64,000 nt of DNA, from NCBI GenBank assembly GCA_035236585.1, contig CP141132.1:19381945-19445944 (forward strand). Reading direction: 5' to 3'. Numbering within the stretch: the stretch's first letter is position 1; the number at the start of each line of letters is the position of its first letter. Source of the stretch: Warburgia ugandensis. Lineage: Eukaryota; Streptophyta; Magnoliopsida; Canellales; Canellaceae. The notes under the pieces were generated by a model. The model saw only the letters and a program-made list of their open reading frames with translations. It was not told where the DNA came from and did not search any database. Positions 12,040-22,972 of this stretch are shown one piece after another. Made by a program: the position numbers and the translations under genes.

Positions 12040-12560
12040 GTGTTGTAGTGTTTGAAGGGCAATCAATTACAATGTTACCTAGGTCATCCTCATCATAGAA
12101 GTCCCTTAGGGAGGCTGATAAAATAGTTGACCATTTCATATCATGTCCACCTTGTACATAAAATACCTATTTCACTTGATAAAATAGTCTACCATTTCAT
12201 ATTATGTCCAAAGCCAAACCAAGGGCATTGGTTTTGATGTTATCTTTATTGTGTTCCACCAAATCACACTTAAAACAAAACCACAATTCTATAAGTATAA
12301 TCCAATGCCCATATCTCACTTATAACCCCATGATAAGTATCGTTAGCTACTATTTAGTTGGTATCTTTTGAACTAGAAAAGAAAGTAGCTCTAAAAACTA
12401 AGCTAACACCACCACCTTGTTGTGCTTTTGACTTAACACAATCTTTTGTGTGAAAGCAATAGCCATTTATGGTATATCCACCATACTTTATCACTTTTAG
12501 TCGATGTCCCATCACCATCCAGCCCAAGGATTTAGAAATACTTTGACCTAGAACGTCTTA
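12040..12560 (-). pseudogene. CACTA transposase C-terminal region (DUF4216-like) remnant
   Basis: Minus-strand translation from 12530 gives KVIKYGGYTINGYCFHTKDC, then KSKAQQGGGVSL, SEIWALDY and, near 12120, an FYVQGGHD-like block in mixed frames. This is the DUF4216 pattern found after the transposase domain in TNP2-type proteins ('Y.GYDINGYTFYTK ... NSGV.L ... YYGVI.EIWELDY'). Stops and frameshifts occur. It lies downstream of the DUF4218 piece, as usual. Confidence 0.7.
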
Positions 12561-12689
12561 CTGATCTAAAACATGTATATAATATTACTTAATTAAGATT
12601 ATTAATGTATACGTGCATATGCTACTACAAATCAATTAAGTGAATGAAGCATTATTTCATTGTAATTAAATACCTTTGGATGAGGCTAA

Positions 12690-13235
12690 GTAGTGAGGGA
12701 ACAACAATTCTCATCTTGCAGCCACTTCTATTTCTTTGCATCTCTTGGATACCTCTCTTTTAAGAAGTCCATGTGCGATGAAAATTATATATAACACGCA
12801 TGTAATACATTACCCTTCAACACATATATATAGGAAAATATGAAATGATAGAGCATGAATTACTTACTCAATGTATGTCTGAACTTCATCGACATTAATA
12901 TTTCGCAACACATAAAGGTGTGCCTAGTCCCATTTCTTACTATCAATGGTGGATACACAGCCACTAGAAAGAGGTTCACTAACTTTAATATCAAATAATC
13001 CAACTGAACATTTCTTTCTCAAGATTCCAACAGCATCCACTCTTGATAAATATTCAGTGCAAAATTACACCGCTTCTTCTGGAATGTAACATTCAATGAT
13101 ACACCCCTCCAACTAATTATGATTTTGCACATACCCTTTTAGCACCTTCATGTACCTTCCAAATGGGTATATCCATCACAAATAAATAGATCCACATAAC
13201 CTAACTTCATCAATGAGGTGCACTATTAAGTGTAC
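12690..13235 (-). pseudogene. CACTA transposase DUF4218-like segment, distal part
   Basis: Minus-strand translation begins VHLIDEVRLCGSIYL, then WIYPFGRYMKVLKGYVQNHN, EGCIIECYIPEEAV and FCTEYL. This matches the DUF4218 domain of plant TNP2 transposases ('VHLVDEI.L.GPV..RWMYPFER.MK.LK.YVRN...PEGSI.E.Y..EE...FC'). The N-terminal part of the same block ends at PPSFFDIMV near 15889, beyond the nested LTR. Confidence 0.8.
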
Positions 13236-13238
13236 TAG

Positions 13239-15884
13239 TATAGCTTTAAAATTACTTGCAAGCACACGAATAAATATAGTAATTTGCACATGAGAGAGGT
13301 CAATCCTACAAGGAATCTCATGGAATTTTCAATCGATTGGATCTTATTTAAATTGGTTATCTTTAGCCAAAGAGGGATGATTTTGATTAAATTAGGAAAG
13401 TAAGCATGAAATTGGAAACATACCTCAAATTAAAAACTACAACTAAAGGAGAGTTTCTAAAAACAAAGATTTTTATAGAATTAGAAACTTTCCTAACTAA
13501 CACACGTTCAATAAAATAAATTAAAAACAAAACTAGAATGAATGAATATACGAAACATAAACTAAGGAAACTTTCCTAAAACTAAAACTTTCGAAAAATA
13601 AAACTTTCTAAACTTACCGAAGATGAAAAATAAGTAACTACTAGAATTTAAACTAATCTAAACAAAGACCAATAACTAACTAAGAGAATCCAACTTCAAT
13701 CACCATGCGCATGACTCATGGAAGTGTGCAGATGGTTCATGGGTTGGGAAAAGGACCATAAAAAATGAATTAAAAGCTAACTAACATGCCAACTAATCAA
13801 AGTATCACTAAAGTAACTAAAAATCTAAATGGGTTCCTAAGATTTCAAGCAAATAAGGTGTATGGGGTTCTAGACATTACAATTGAAACATGACATAAAA
13901 AATTCCAGCAACATGGTGTATATGAAACTCAAATCTTGTAAGGTATGGAAAGAAACTTAAGAGGCACTTTTTATGGAGTATAACACTCAAGAATTGAATT
14001 CTAGAATTAGACAGTAACCATGCTCCTCAATTAAGTTTATTGATTGACTTAAAAAGTACATCAAAGTTGGTACACATGTACATAGAGAACAAGGCTGGAA
14101 ATTGTGCACTTTACTAATGCATAGAACTTGATTCAAAGAAAGAATTAAACACACCCTAGTACTCTCAAATTAATTTCAGATATGATGCATGTAGAATCCA
14201 AAGAGAATTTAAGAGTGAAAGTATGAAAGAACATGAAGATGAAAGCATAGAACAAGCAAAATAGACTTAGATCTAAGCTAGAACAAGGAAAAGAAGAAGG
14301 GGAAACAACAAGGATCAAAGCTAATATTCTCTTAGCTGTCACCACAAGAGAAAACATAACTTAGATCTTGAAGAACTAAATAAGAAAAACAAGAGAGATA
14401 GAAGCAAAAATCAAGGAAAGACTAGCTAAGTTCTATGTGTATGAAAGTAAAGCAAAGAACCAAAGAAGTAAACAAGAAAGCAAAGCAACAAAGCAAGGTA
14501 ATGAAAGTAAAGAACAAAATACCAACCTGGAATTGAAGTGCAAGAAGAAAGGAGAAGACTTGATGAAGAATGCTTAGAACACCAAAGAGAGATGCAACCA
14601 ATGGAAGGAGGCCTAGAAACCCTATGGTATTGGTTATATGTGGCATCAAACTCCTATGGGGTACTTACAGATGTTTTGCACTTCTAAAAGAGATCTAAGG
14701 GAGAAGGAAAGAAAGGGTAGAAGCTAGACAAGTTAAGATATTAGAGTAGAATGTTAGGTGGCTGAATGGAAATGGGAAACGAGGTAGAAGTCTAGGGCAA
14801 CCAAAGAGGAAACCATGTGGGGGCAAGGTGGGAGGCACCTATTTTTTAAGAAAGAAGTGTCTCCACCTTGCTCCTATGCATGGAATTCCCAAGAAGGGTG
14901 AGGTGGTAGGTAAGAAAGAAAAAGGAAAGAAGATGAAAGATGAAGGAAAGAAGATGAAAGATGGAGGAAAAAGATATGAAGGAGGAAAGGATAAGAAGTG
15001 GGCTTGGTATAGTAGGTGAATTGCTAGAATTAGAAGGGGAAGCACTACTTATTTAGGAAAGTGGCGTGGAACTCTTCCCCTCCTAATTAAGCGATATAGT
15101 TGGCAGGAAAGAGAGAGAAAAGAAGGAAAAATAAGAAAAGGTTTCTCTATTGATTGGTCCACATATGCATGCAAATCTTACCCTATACAAATCTCCCTCA
15201 AAATCTTCTAATTATCCCTTGAAAAAACACATTTTTAGCATGAATAATTGCTTCTAAAAGTCCTCCAATCATGTGGCTCCATGCGGCATGGCTTGAATGA
15301 CTCACTTTGATGGGTCATTTGGCTTGGCTTGAGTGGCTTAGTCCCTTAGCTTCAAATCTTTTCTTGCTTTTATGATAATTTTTAAGACTACTGCAACACA
15401 ACAAAACATGACTTTTCTCTTTTTAAACCTTTCAAGGGCACACCCCCTACAACCCTGATGAGGCAACTACGTAGCTCGACCCATAAAAACTTTCTAAAGC
15501 GCAATATAGGCTGCTAGACCATCTTCCCACTTGCTACAAAAGAGTAAAATTCCTAATTAAATCCTAGAAATTTGTGATGATTCACATACTTACTCTGAAT
15601 TCCATACCCCCTCGACTTAAGGGTTAGCTTTCAATCTCTAAGAGCCAATTTGATGGCATCTTCTCTTATGACCTTTCTAGTTAGTGTGTAGTGGCTTAAT
15701 TCATATTTGAATAATTTCCATCTTGAAAGAAATGGTCCTAAACCTACCAAATATCAAAATTTTGAATTATTATATAAAAAATGCATGTGTTATAAGATTC
15801 CAAAAAAATCCTAGAATAATGCATATAACTTATAACACATGGACTACTAATTAGGTAATTTTTATACAAATTGAGCACTTATCA
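13239..15884 (-). mobile_element. Solo LTR of the gypsy family inside the CACTA transposase
   Basis: Reverse-complemented, it starts TGATAAGTGCTCAATTTG and ends AATTTTAAAGCTATA (the CA end is mutated to TA). It matches the LTR at 8458-11255 over most of its length, including the ACTAATTAGG... CCATGTGTTATAA block and the GTGAGATTCC.. block near the end. It is 2646 bp. Transposase homology continues on both sides (FFDIMV / HLIDEV) with no gypsy internal region, so it is a solo LTR. Flanks TGTAC and TTTAC agree at 4 of 5 bases but are offset by 3 nt on one side. The stretch 15390-15560 is absent from the other copies. Confidence 0.78.
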
Positions 15885-16200
15885 TTTACCATGATATCAA
15901 AGAAGGATGGTGGAAAGATTGCCTTGATCTTGCATAAGGTTGTCACTAGATTCTCCTGGATTAATTTCTAAGTATCCAACACCTTATTGCATAAAGAATT
16001 AAAGAAGTGGAAAATTTTAGTAATAGATACTCTAACTTTATATGGCAGCAATGAATGCATTGCTACGAGCAGGAGTTATTGCATGAATGCATGGCAATCG
16101 TGAGACTTCATCCCAAACAATTTGACCTCTTCCAAGTAGATATTATTTCTAAAGCTTGAAGAGTACCCATCTAGGGCTTTGATATTTAACAGGGTCTTAG
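15885..16200 (-). pseudogene. CACTA transposase segment before DUF4218
   Basis: Minus-strand translation contains KLFGMKSHDCHAFMQ near 16120 and FPPSFFDIMV just before the nested LTR. In TNP2 proteins the 'GMKSHDCH..MQ.LLP' block precedes '..FPPSFF..M.HL..HLVDE'. The two halves of this region are separated here only by the LTR. Confidence 0.75.
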
Positions 16201-16646
16201 ACACTGTTCTTCTCTCCTCGCTTTAGGCAAGTATGTTCCTCGACTGCCTCTATCCTATGGATGCATGCAACCTTCTCTTTAAACCCATTATCATGAGATC
16301 CATTCAAACTGCAAGTATGTCCTTTATCTTTCCCAGCATGTCAAGGAAGGTGCCAATCAAGCTTTCATAGAAATTCATCTCAAATGTGCATGACATCAAG
16401 CATATGTTGCATGTGTAGGGATTTCCAATAGACAAGTTCAAAGAATATTAACTTCATATTCTAACAACTTTTAGAGTTTCTTTCATATGTACATGAAGTT
16501 TCCTTTTTCTTCTTCCCTCATGATACATTATGGTTCTCAACCTATTCCAATACTTGTCATATAGTGAACCTCTTGGGAGGTGTCGTAGTCTCCACACTAC
16601 CATTAAATTCTCCCATTTTAAAATGGTATGCATGGTTTCTATGCAA

Positions 16647-17114
16647 CTATGTTATGTAGCCTATGAAGGCCATCTTCTTGCCACATTTAATCTGTATGGT
16701 ACACGTTTGGTCACTACAAATAGGACAAGCATTGTATCCCTTCAATGTAAATCCCGCCAAATTGTCGTATACAGGAAAGTTGCATATAATCCATAGTAGT
16801 ACAGCCTTAAGGATGAATGTCTCTTTATTGTATGCATCATAAGCTTCAGCACCTACTTCCAATAATGTTCTGAGATCATTAATAAACAGAGCCAAGTGCA
16901 CATCAGTGTCATTCCCAAGTTGCTTGGGGCCTGATATTAACATAGTTAGCATCATGAAATTCCTCTTCATAACCAACAACGATGGAAAGTTATAACAAAC
17001 TATTATAATAGGCCAACAACTATACTTACTACTCATAGAACCATGAGGATTAATTCCATCTGTAGATATTGCAAGTTGTAGGTTTTTGGGTTCTTCTCTG
17101 AAATCGAGCCACAT
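16647..17114 (-). pseudogene. TNP2-type transposase (Transposase_21) remnant
   Basis: An open stretch of 155 codons. The translation shows LQLAISTDGINPHGSMSSKY, SCWPIIIVCYNFPS, LISGPKQLGNDTDVHLALFI, VGAEAYDAYNKETF, AVLLWIICNFPVYDNLAGF and GYNACPIC. This is the Transposase_21 core of plant CACTA transposases ('L.LS.DGFNPFG.MS..YS.WPV.L..YNLP ... GP..PGNDIDVYL ... YDAY..E.F.LRA.LLWTINDFPA...LSG...KG..ACP.C'). HLADNPA lies just upstream near 17145. Decayed pieces of the N-terminal region continue to about 17400. Confidence 0.88.
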
Positions 17115-18254
17115 GAATTCTATAAGCTTTCATGCTGGGTTATCTGCTAGATGATGTAAATAGTTATTACCTACTCTCTTCTCGACGTGCCATACTAGTT
17201 TCTTCATTGTTTATTTAATACAAAACATTCTTTGGAACCTCGGAATAGGGGAAAATACCATAGGACTTTTGCAGGGACATCTTTCACTTACCAATTATTG
17301 GAATTCTTCTTCAGCTTCTATCTTGAATGTCAATAAGTTGGGCATGTAGTTTTATCTTTGTGCTCCTTTCCATATAAGAAGTAGTCGCTAGGATATGCAT
17401 GTATCTTTTCATACTTCAACCCTAGTGTAACCAAAGTTTTCTTTGCCTACCATGTTGACCTAGCCAATTTGTTCTCCTTCAATAGCATTTTACCAATAAC
17501 TTTAAACAATTCTATAGAACCTTGATCTAAAAACTAAATCTTGATTTTACGTTGTAAAGTTCTACCACTACAAACAACTTGGTATAATCTGTACACCCAA
17601 TGTACAATGGCTCATTTGCTACCTCTAATATAGTTTGGAATTGTTTAGGATCATCCTAGAAGTCATCATATGCATCTCCACAAATCGTTGCAGCTGTACT
17701 ATTTGCAATACATCCTACAGTGGCTTCCTGATCATATATACATTTCTCCCTTACCAAGGGCCTATGAGGAATTCCCTCTCCATGCCACATCTAAGGGAGA
17801 TAGTTTTCATCAACTCCATTGAAGCACAAATGTTCTCTCAAATCACATAAAGTAACCTTTTTTAGGTTTCTACTACATACATTTGGTCCCAAACTTGTAT
17901 TTTCTTGGTTGATATAGATTTGGGTATGTATCCATTCTTATTTTTATCAAATAATTAATTTATTTGATGTTTTAGGTATCAAATTCCTTTTCTAAAGTTT
18001 GATCTTGATGTGTGTGGTTTATTCATGTGTATGAATCAACGTGTGGATAATTCACACGAATGGGTCAATCATGTTCTTCTGTCATTCTTTCTTCTCCAAA
18101 CCTAGAGTTGAATGGTAATGTCCTCTAATATATATGTTTCTTCAACTCTATATATTTTTATGCATCAAGTGTTTGGTTAAATTCTAATACAATGTTATTA
18201 ATCTTTTCATGTATAGAAAGTCTTAGCACCCATTTGCTTTAACTTTTTGACAAA

Positions 18255-18440
18255 ATGGACAAATATGCTTGGATGACTGCAGAAAGATCATCAAGACAAT
18301 ATGATGGAATAGAAAAGTTCATAGATTCTGTAGTTAGGATAGGTGGTGATTGTAATCAAATGTGATGTCCATGCTCGAGATATAAATCCAACTCAATTTA
18401 TGAGTTTGTGATTGAAGTAGACATGAGTAAAAAAACTATA
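18255..18440 (+). pseudogene. Transposase-associated (Transpos_assoc-like) exon on the plus strand
   Basis: Reading from ATG at 18255 gives MDKYAWMTAERSSRQYDGIE, then KFIDSVV, a TGA, then CPCSRYKS. This matches the zinc-binding N-terminal domain of CACTA transposases ('MDKSWM...R.S.EY..G...F..FA......I.CPC..C.N'), with the last cysteine replaced by tyrosine. It lies on the strand opposite to the transposase core, although in an intact gene it precedes that core on the same strand. This suggests an internal inversion or a second element. Confidence 0.7.
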
Positions 18441-18464
18441 GGTTGTACTTTATAGTATTTTAAA

Positions 18465-18655
18465 AGGAAGATTAAAGGATGGTTTTTAAACTGTCTTATA
18501 AAACTTGATTTTATGAGACATTTTTCTGAAAACTGTCATATAAAGTCTCATTTTATAAGAAGGTTTAACATACCATCTTATAAACCCTTTAAAAATACAA
18601 AACGGTTCTTTAAAACCATCTTATATAATCAAACTTTACAAGATGGATACACCAA
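18465..18655. repeat. CACTA subterminal hairpin repeat array (right)
   Basis: Contains AAGGATGGTTTTTAAACTGT, ACCATCTTATAA, CGGTTCTTTAAAACCATCTT and related inverted pairs. The same motif family occurs at 11280-11760, on the other side of the transposase remnants. It marks one subterminal region of the CACTA element. Confidence 0.7.
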
Positions 18656-20209
18656 TGAGAATGAAGTACAAATAATACAATGAAAAGACTAATTGGATGA
18701 GTTTAGCTGTCACGGTAACCAAGAAAGGACAAGGAACAAAGGGAAGAGAGAAGCTAAAGAGTATAGAATCAGAAACTTTCTATATAATCTATGAACTACC
18801 TGTGAAGATTATCATCCACCCTTTTACCAACCAATGGATGAAAGGAAGGATCAAGATTTCTTAAACTAAGTTGGAGCGTTGATGGTATAAATTCATGTAG
18901 CTTCTTGTTGGCACAACCGTGTGTGCATCTCCATCTCTAGTGTGTTTAATTAATTAGAAATCTACTCAATTTTATCCTATACTACATATCATTGCTATAG
19001 TTATCAATGTTATAAATAGAAAAATGTCAATAGAGACCATGTATTTGCATCTTCAAAGAGAAATGCAGTTCAATGGGGAAGGAAGGATTGATCCAAGTTT
19101 AATGAAGTCCAGATTATATTGTGACAGTTATGAACGAATAGTATGAAGATGTCACTTTCCAACTTACAGGCTAAAAGGTTGTCTACGTCAGTAGAATGCC
19201 CGTTGTTGTTTATATAAAATCTACTTTGCAATATAAATTTGGATACAAGTTTGAGACAATGCAGTAAATGTATCCGTGTTATAGAAGATTCTTCTAGATC
19301 CTTGCACAAATGTGGAACTAGATCAAACCAGAAATCTTTGGTGAAATCTCAAATTCAAAGGTAACTTTTCCAGTCACTAGTATATAACAAGTTGATTGGA
19401 GTCATGGTTTTGCTTCCTTACCCAGGTGTCTGTAGTTTGTGGGTGCATCTGCAGGGATTAGTCCCACCTAGGACACCCTATGATATCGAAAGAAAACGTC
19501 AAAGTTTCCCTTGTACAGCTTCCTTGGGCAATCTACTAATTAAACATTAGCATATCTTGAAGGGATGTAAGTCAACATTTTTCAATTAGTATTTGCCTCC
19601 TGATATGTTCATTGAATTCAATTATTGAGGAAGCAAGCACTTGCCACTCCAGCATCTATGAAATCCTCAAGTGCTGGACATCCTCTGGAGATGGAAGCTG
19701 GTAAACCTTTCTTACCACATCACGGTTATACATGTCAAATTAGAGTGAGTTTGGCAAAACTGGATTTTAATGAGGCTGCAAAGGAAAATCTAAGGACGGT
19801 GAACTTATCACTGACGTTAGCCACTCGAAGCAGGATAACAGTTAGCTATAACTTAGGTTGAGCTCTATGATTTGGTTATAGATGCTTCTTACCTGCTACT
19901 TCATCTCTTGCACATGGTAGGGATGCAACAGAGGACTACATGTTCTTACGGCAGAAGCATCTATGACTAGCAATACTTAACCATCGTTATCTCACTCCGC
20001 TTTATGTATAGTTTGTTGGGCCGATATTTGCACTTGTTCTCGACAGTAAGGTTCCTTCAAGTAAAGATCTTTCACTTACCAAAAGTTGTAGATTTTCTGA
20101 AAAATAGATCATGCTCTTGTGTTGATCCATCTTAAGTTTTAATAAATGAAAGAACAAATTAGGAAAGAGAATATAGACCACATAGAGGATAAGCGAAGAT
20201 CAAATATCA

Positions 20210-20600
20210 AGTATATTACCAATTCGCCAGGGTTGAATTCAGTAATAAATATGACTTGGTTTGCGGGTTTCAATTGGTTTTTACCGCCCAGAGAAGCATA
20301 ATGTCGGCTAAAGCAACATTGGATAACCACACAACCAAAAATTAGTTGTCCAGTTTTTCCCGTTAGTGGCAATTGTTTAAAATAAATGCTGCTTTTTTTT
20401 AAAATGGGTATCAGCAATCAGATGTCGCTAAAGCGGGAATCGGTTATTACATGAATGTTTACCAAACAAGCACAAATTCCTATAAAGACTTACATGGATT
20501 GCCAACTTCATGCTAAAAGACTACCTCCAGAGTAGGATCTTAGTAAATCTTGATCATACGAAAAACACACATGACTTACCTGCCTAGAACTTAATCTATG
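20210..20600 (+). repeat. Dispersed repeat, copy 1 (unclassified)
   Basis: Shares ordered blocks with 58220-58560 on the same strand: ACAACCAAAAATTAGTTGTC-like sequence, TTTACCAAACAAGCAC, AACTTCATG, CTCCAGAGTAGGATCTTAGT and GATGACTTA-like blocks. Similarity is moderate and interrupted by small gaps. It has no coding capacity and may be a nonautonomous DNA element; terminal repeats were not identified. Confidence 0.45.
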
Positions 20601-20891
20601 ATGATTGAATATAAATACATGCCCACATGTTTGAAAATGGAATTGTATCTGAATACAATTATCTATGTTAAAGGAGACAAATGTATGCGAAAAATCACTA
20701 TTGCACATTTGGATGATTTGAAATAAGAAAATACAGGGTTTAGAACGGTTCAGTTTTTAAAATTTTGGATTTTTACAGGTTCAAATTATTAATTACATAA
20801 TTTATTGAACTCTACAAATAATATCCAACTTTGATTTTCAATTTAACAGTTTTAATGTATAATTTTAAAACACATAACTTTGACTTAAGAA

Positions 20892-20913
20892 ATATATATA
20901 TATATATATATAT
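20892..20913. repeat. (TA)n microsatellite
   Basis: An uninterrupted alternating AT tract of about 22 bp within AT-rich intergenic DNA. Confidence 0.9.
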
Positions 20914-22451
20914 GTATGTAATTACAAAAGTATAAAATTATAGATTTTTCTTGTTCATTACTAAAATTTGGAATAATTAGAAAAGTACATGAAAAGGTTT
21001 AATAGAATTTACTATTCCAGAAAGATTGAAATTGAACATTCAATAATATATTATACTTTGCACAAAGTTTGGACATGACATGGAAAAGAATTTGAAATTT
21101 AGATTTGGATTTTTGTGTGATATCTAGCCAAAAGTAAAATTCCATATTCATATTTTGTTCTTGCTTCTAGATTCTAGTAAGACATTATTAAGGGTTTATC
21201 TGACACTATGAGAGATGTCGGTAGAGAGTTTATTGTTTGGACTCTATCTGATCAATGATAGTCATAGTAGATGATTCATCTGAGATGTAATTTAGCAAGA
21301 GCCTTGTTTCAAACATACATCAATGGGGTTTTGTTGGACTTCTAGCTTAGATCAATTTGGACCAGCATTTAATTTACATTAGGTATTTAAACTCACATAA
21401 CAAGATTTCAGGGATTATATCTTTGGGCCTTCGCGAGTGGTACTCCGAACCTCATCTAATCAATGAGGTAGTGAACTTGCTTAAAACGTATATAAGCAAG
21501 TATCACTTATGTTGCTCTTGTTTGAATTTAAATATACAAACTAATGTTTTCAAAGTTTGAAATATATTTATGTTATCAAACATTTGTTTAGATTATAAAT
21601 GCTTATGTTAATGGAAATTGAACTTTTAATGTTGTACATTCATATGCATGCTATATTTGTGGAATAACTTGGTAGCAGATAAAAGCAAATTGTTTTTGTT
21701 CATGATAAATATGGTATAGATAATGTTTAATATGCTCACTAAAAGCAAGCTTGATGAGATATCTTTAAATATCTCAGATTAAAAGAAGATAAGAAGGAGA
21801 AGGAAGACCGAGAGGAGGAGAACAGAGGAGAAAAGAGAAGCTGTTGAAGATATTTTTGTTTATTGTATTAAAAAGAAATGCTTATATGAGTTATGTATTT
21901 TGAATTTTATGGGTCTAATTTTAGAAACTTAATTGCTCTGGTCTTTCATTAAATAGTGACATTAGATATTTTATGTTATATGAGTTTGAAAAATGAAATC
22001 TAATCTAAATGCTTTAAGAATTTGTCAGGTCTCTAACCCTGCAATAAGTATTTCACATAGTTTGGGGCATGACAATTGAATTGGGCCTAAATAAAGGTTT
22101 AAAAACTTTTTGAATATTTGAAACAAACTGCTCAATTTGAAAAATCAAATTCTAAAAATAAAAAATCAAGGCACAAAGATGCTAGATAAAGAAATTTTAT
22201 AGTGGTTGACCAACTTAGAACCCTCCTCCACTCTCGCAAAGTATTCCCTACTTTGAGTTTTCATTAAAACCCTACATGATTTTACACATCAATTAACACT
22301 ATGCTAGCCATAATCAAATGAACAATGCACTTGTAGCAAGCACTTGTTTGTTAGAGACACTTGGAATTCCAAGAAAACAAGAGAGATACAAATTCTCTTT
22401 ACAAAGAGGAATGAGTGAAGAAGAATTCTTTCTCAAAAGTTTATACAGAAC

Positions 22452-22455
<4 letters not shown>

Positions 22456-22524
<69 letters not shown>
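22456..22524. repeat. (AG)n microsatellite
   Basis: An uninterrupted AG tract of about 69 bp. It produces an artificial Arg-Glu repeat in a short open frame, which is not a gene. Confidence 0.95.
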
Positions 22525-22528
<4 letters not shown>

Positions 22529-22972
22529 TTCAATAAATAAGATTGAAATAATTGAAATAAGAAACTTAAGAGTTGGTTGCTTGAAGTGTTTAGCATGGAC
22601 GCTTGCTAGATTTGATGCTCAGTAGTTGTTTGAATCTTCAAAGGAGTCTTCAATATATAGTATACTCATCAATAGATTTTATTGGAATTCAAAATATAAC
22701 AATTGGGTGCAAAAACTTTATTAGGAGACAAGATTTTCCCATCTAAAAATGAGGGCATGCATAAAGTTCCTTGGACTAGTCCATTGTTTCAACTACCAGT
22801 CGACTTGAAATAGTTTCCAACTCATATCCAATTTGACTTTAATCTTTGGCAGTAGACTATTCTTAAAGAGCAACCATTTGGATTTCTACCAAAAATGAAA
22901 CGCACTTTAAAGACTAGGTAGTTGAATTCTTATTCAAAGGCAATCAGCTAGATACATCAAGCTTTAGAAATT

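Larger units (their letters stand above)
11256..18660 (-). mobile_element. Decayed CACTA (En/Spm) transposon with a nested LTR
   Basis: Two hairpin-rich arrays with the motif ATA(A/G)GATGGTT and its complement (11280-11760 and 18465-18655) enclose minus-strand pieces of a TNP2-type transposase: Transposase_21, DUF4218-like and DUF4216-like segments in that order. Such subterminal arrays around TNP2 genes are the hallmark of plant CACTA elements. A terminal CACTA/TAGTG inverted repeat was not found on either side, so exact ends are uncertain; the left end may be beyond the gypsy insertion. The transposase is broken by stops and by the LTR at 13239-15884. A Transpos_assoc-like segment at 18255-18440 reads on the plus strand, which indicates rearrangement. 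Confidence 0.8.
18660..22300. other. Intergenic DNA, no gene recognised
   Basis: AT-rich sequence with only short, motif-free open frames on both strands. It holds a (TA)n tract (20892-20913), a repeat shared with 58220-58560 (around 20210-20600) and an imperfect inverted repeat with arms ATAGATGCTTCT near 19877 and AGAAGCATCTAT near 19953. The stretch 19410-19490 contains CAGGGATTAGTCCCACCTAG and GGACACC, which resembles the 3' region of some plant retroposons but is too short to classify. Confidence 0.5.

Noticed and set aside
8458..15884. A single full-length gypsy element with LTRs at 8458-11255 and 13239-15884
   Set aside because: The sequence between them is CACTA transposase and subterminal repeats, not gag-pol, and the primer-binding site points left from 8457.
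22318..22536. Open frame ending in an Arg-Glu repeat
   Set aside because: The repeat is the translation of the (AG)n microsatellite.
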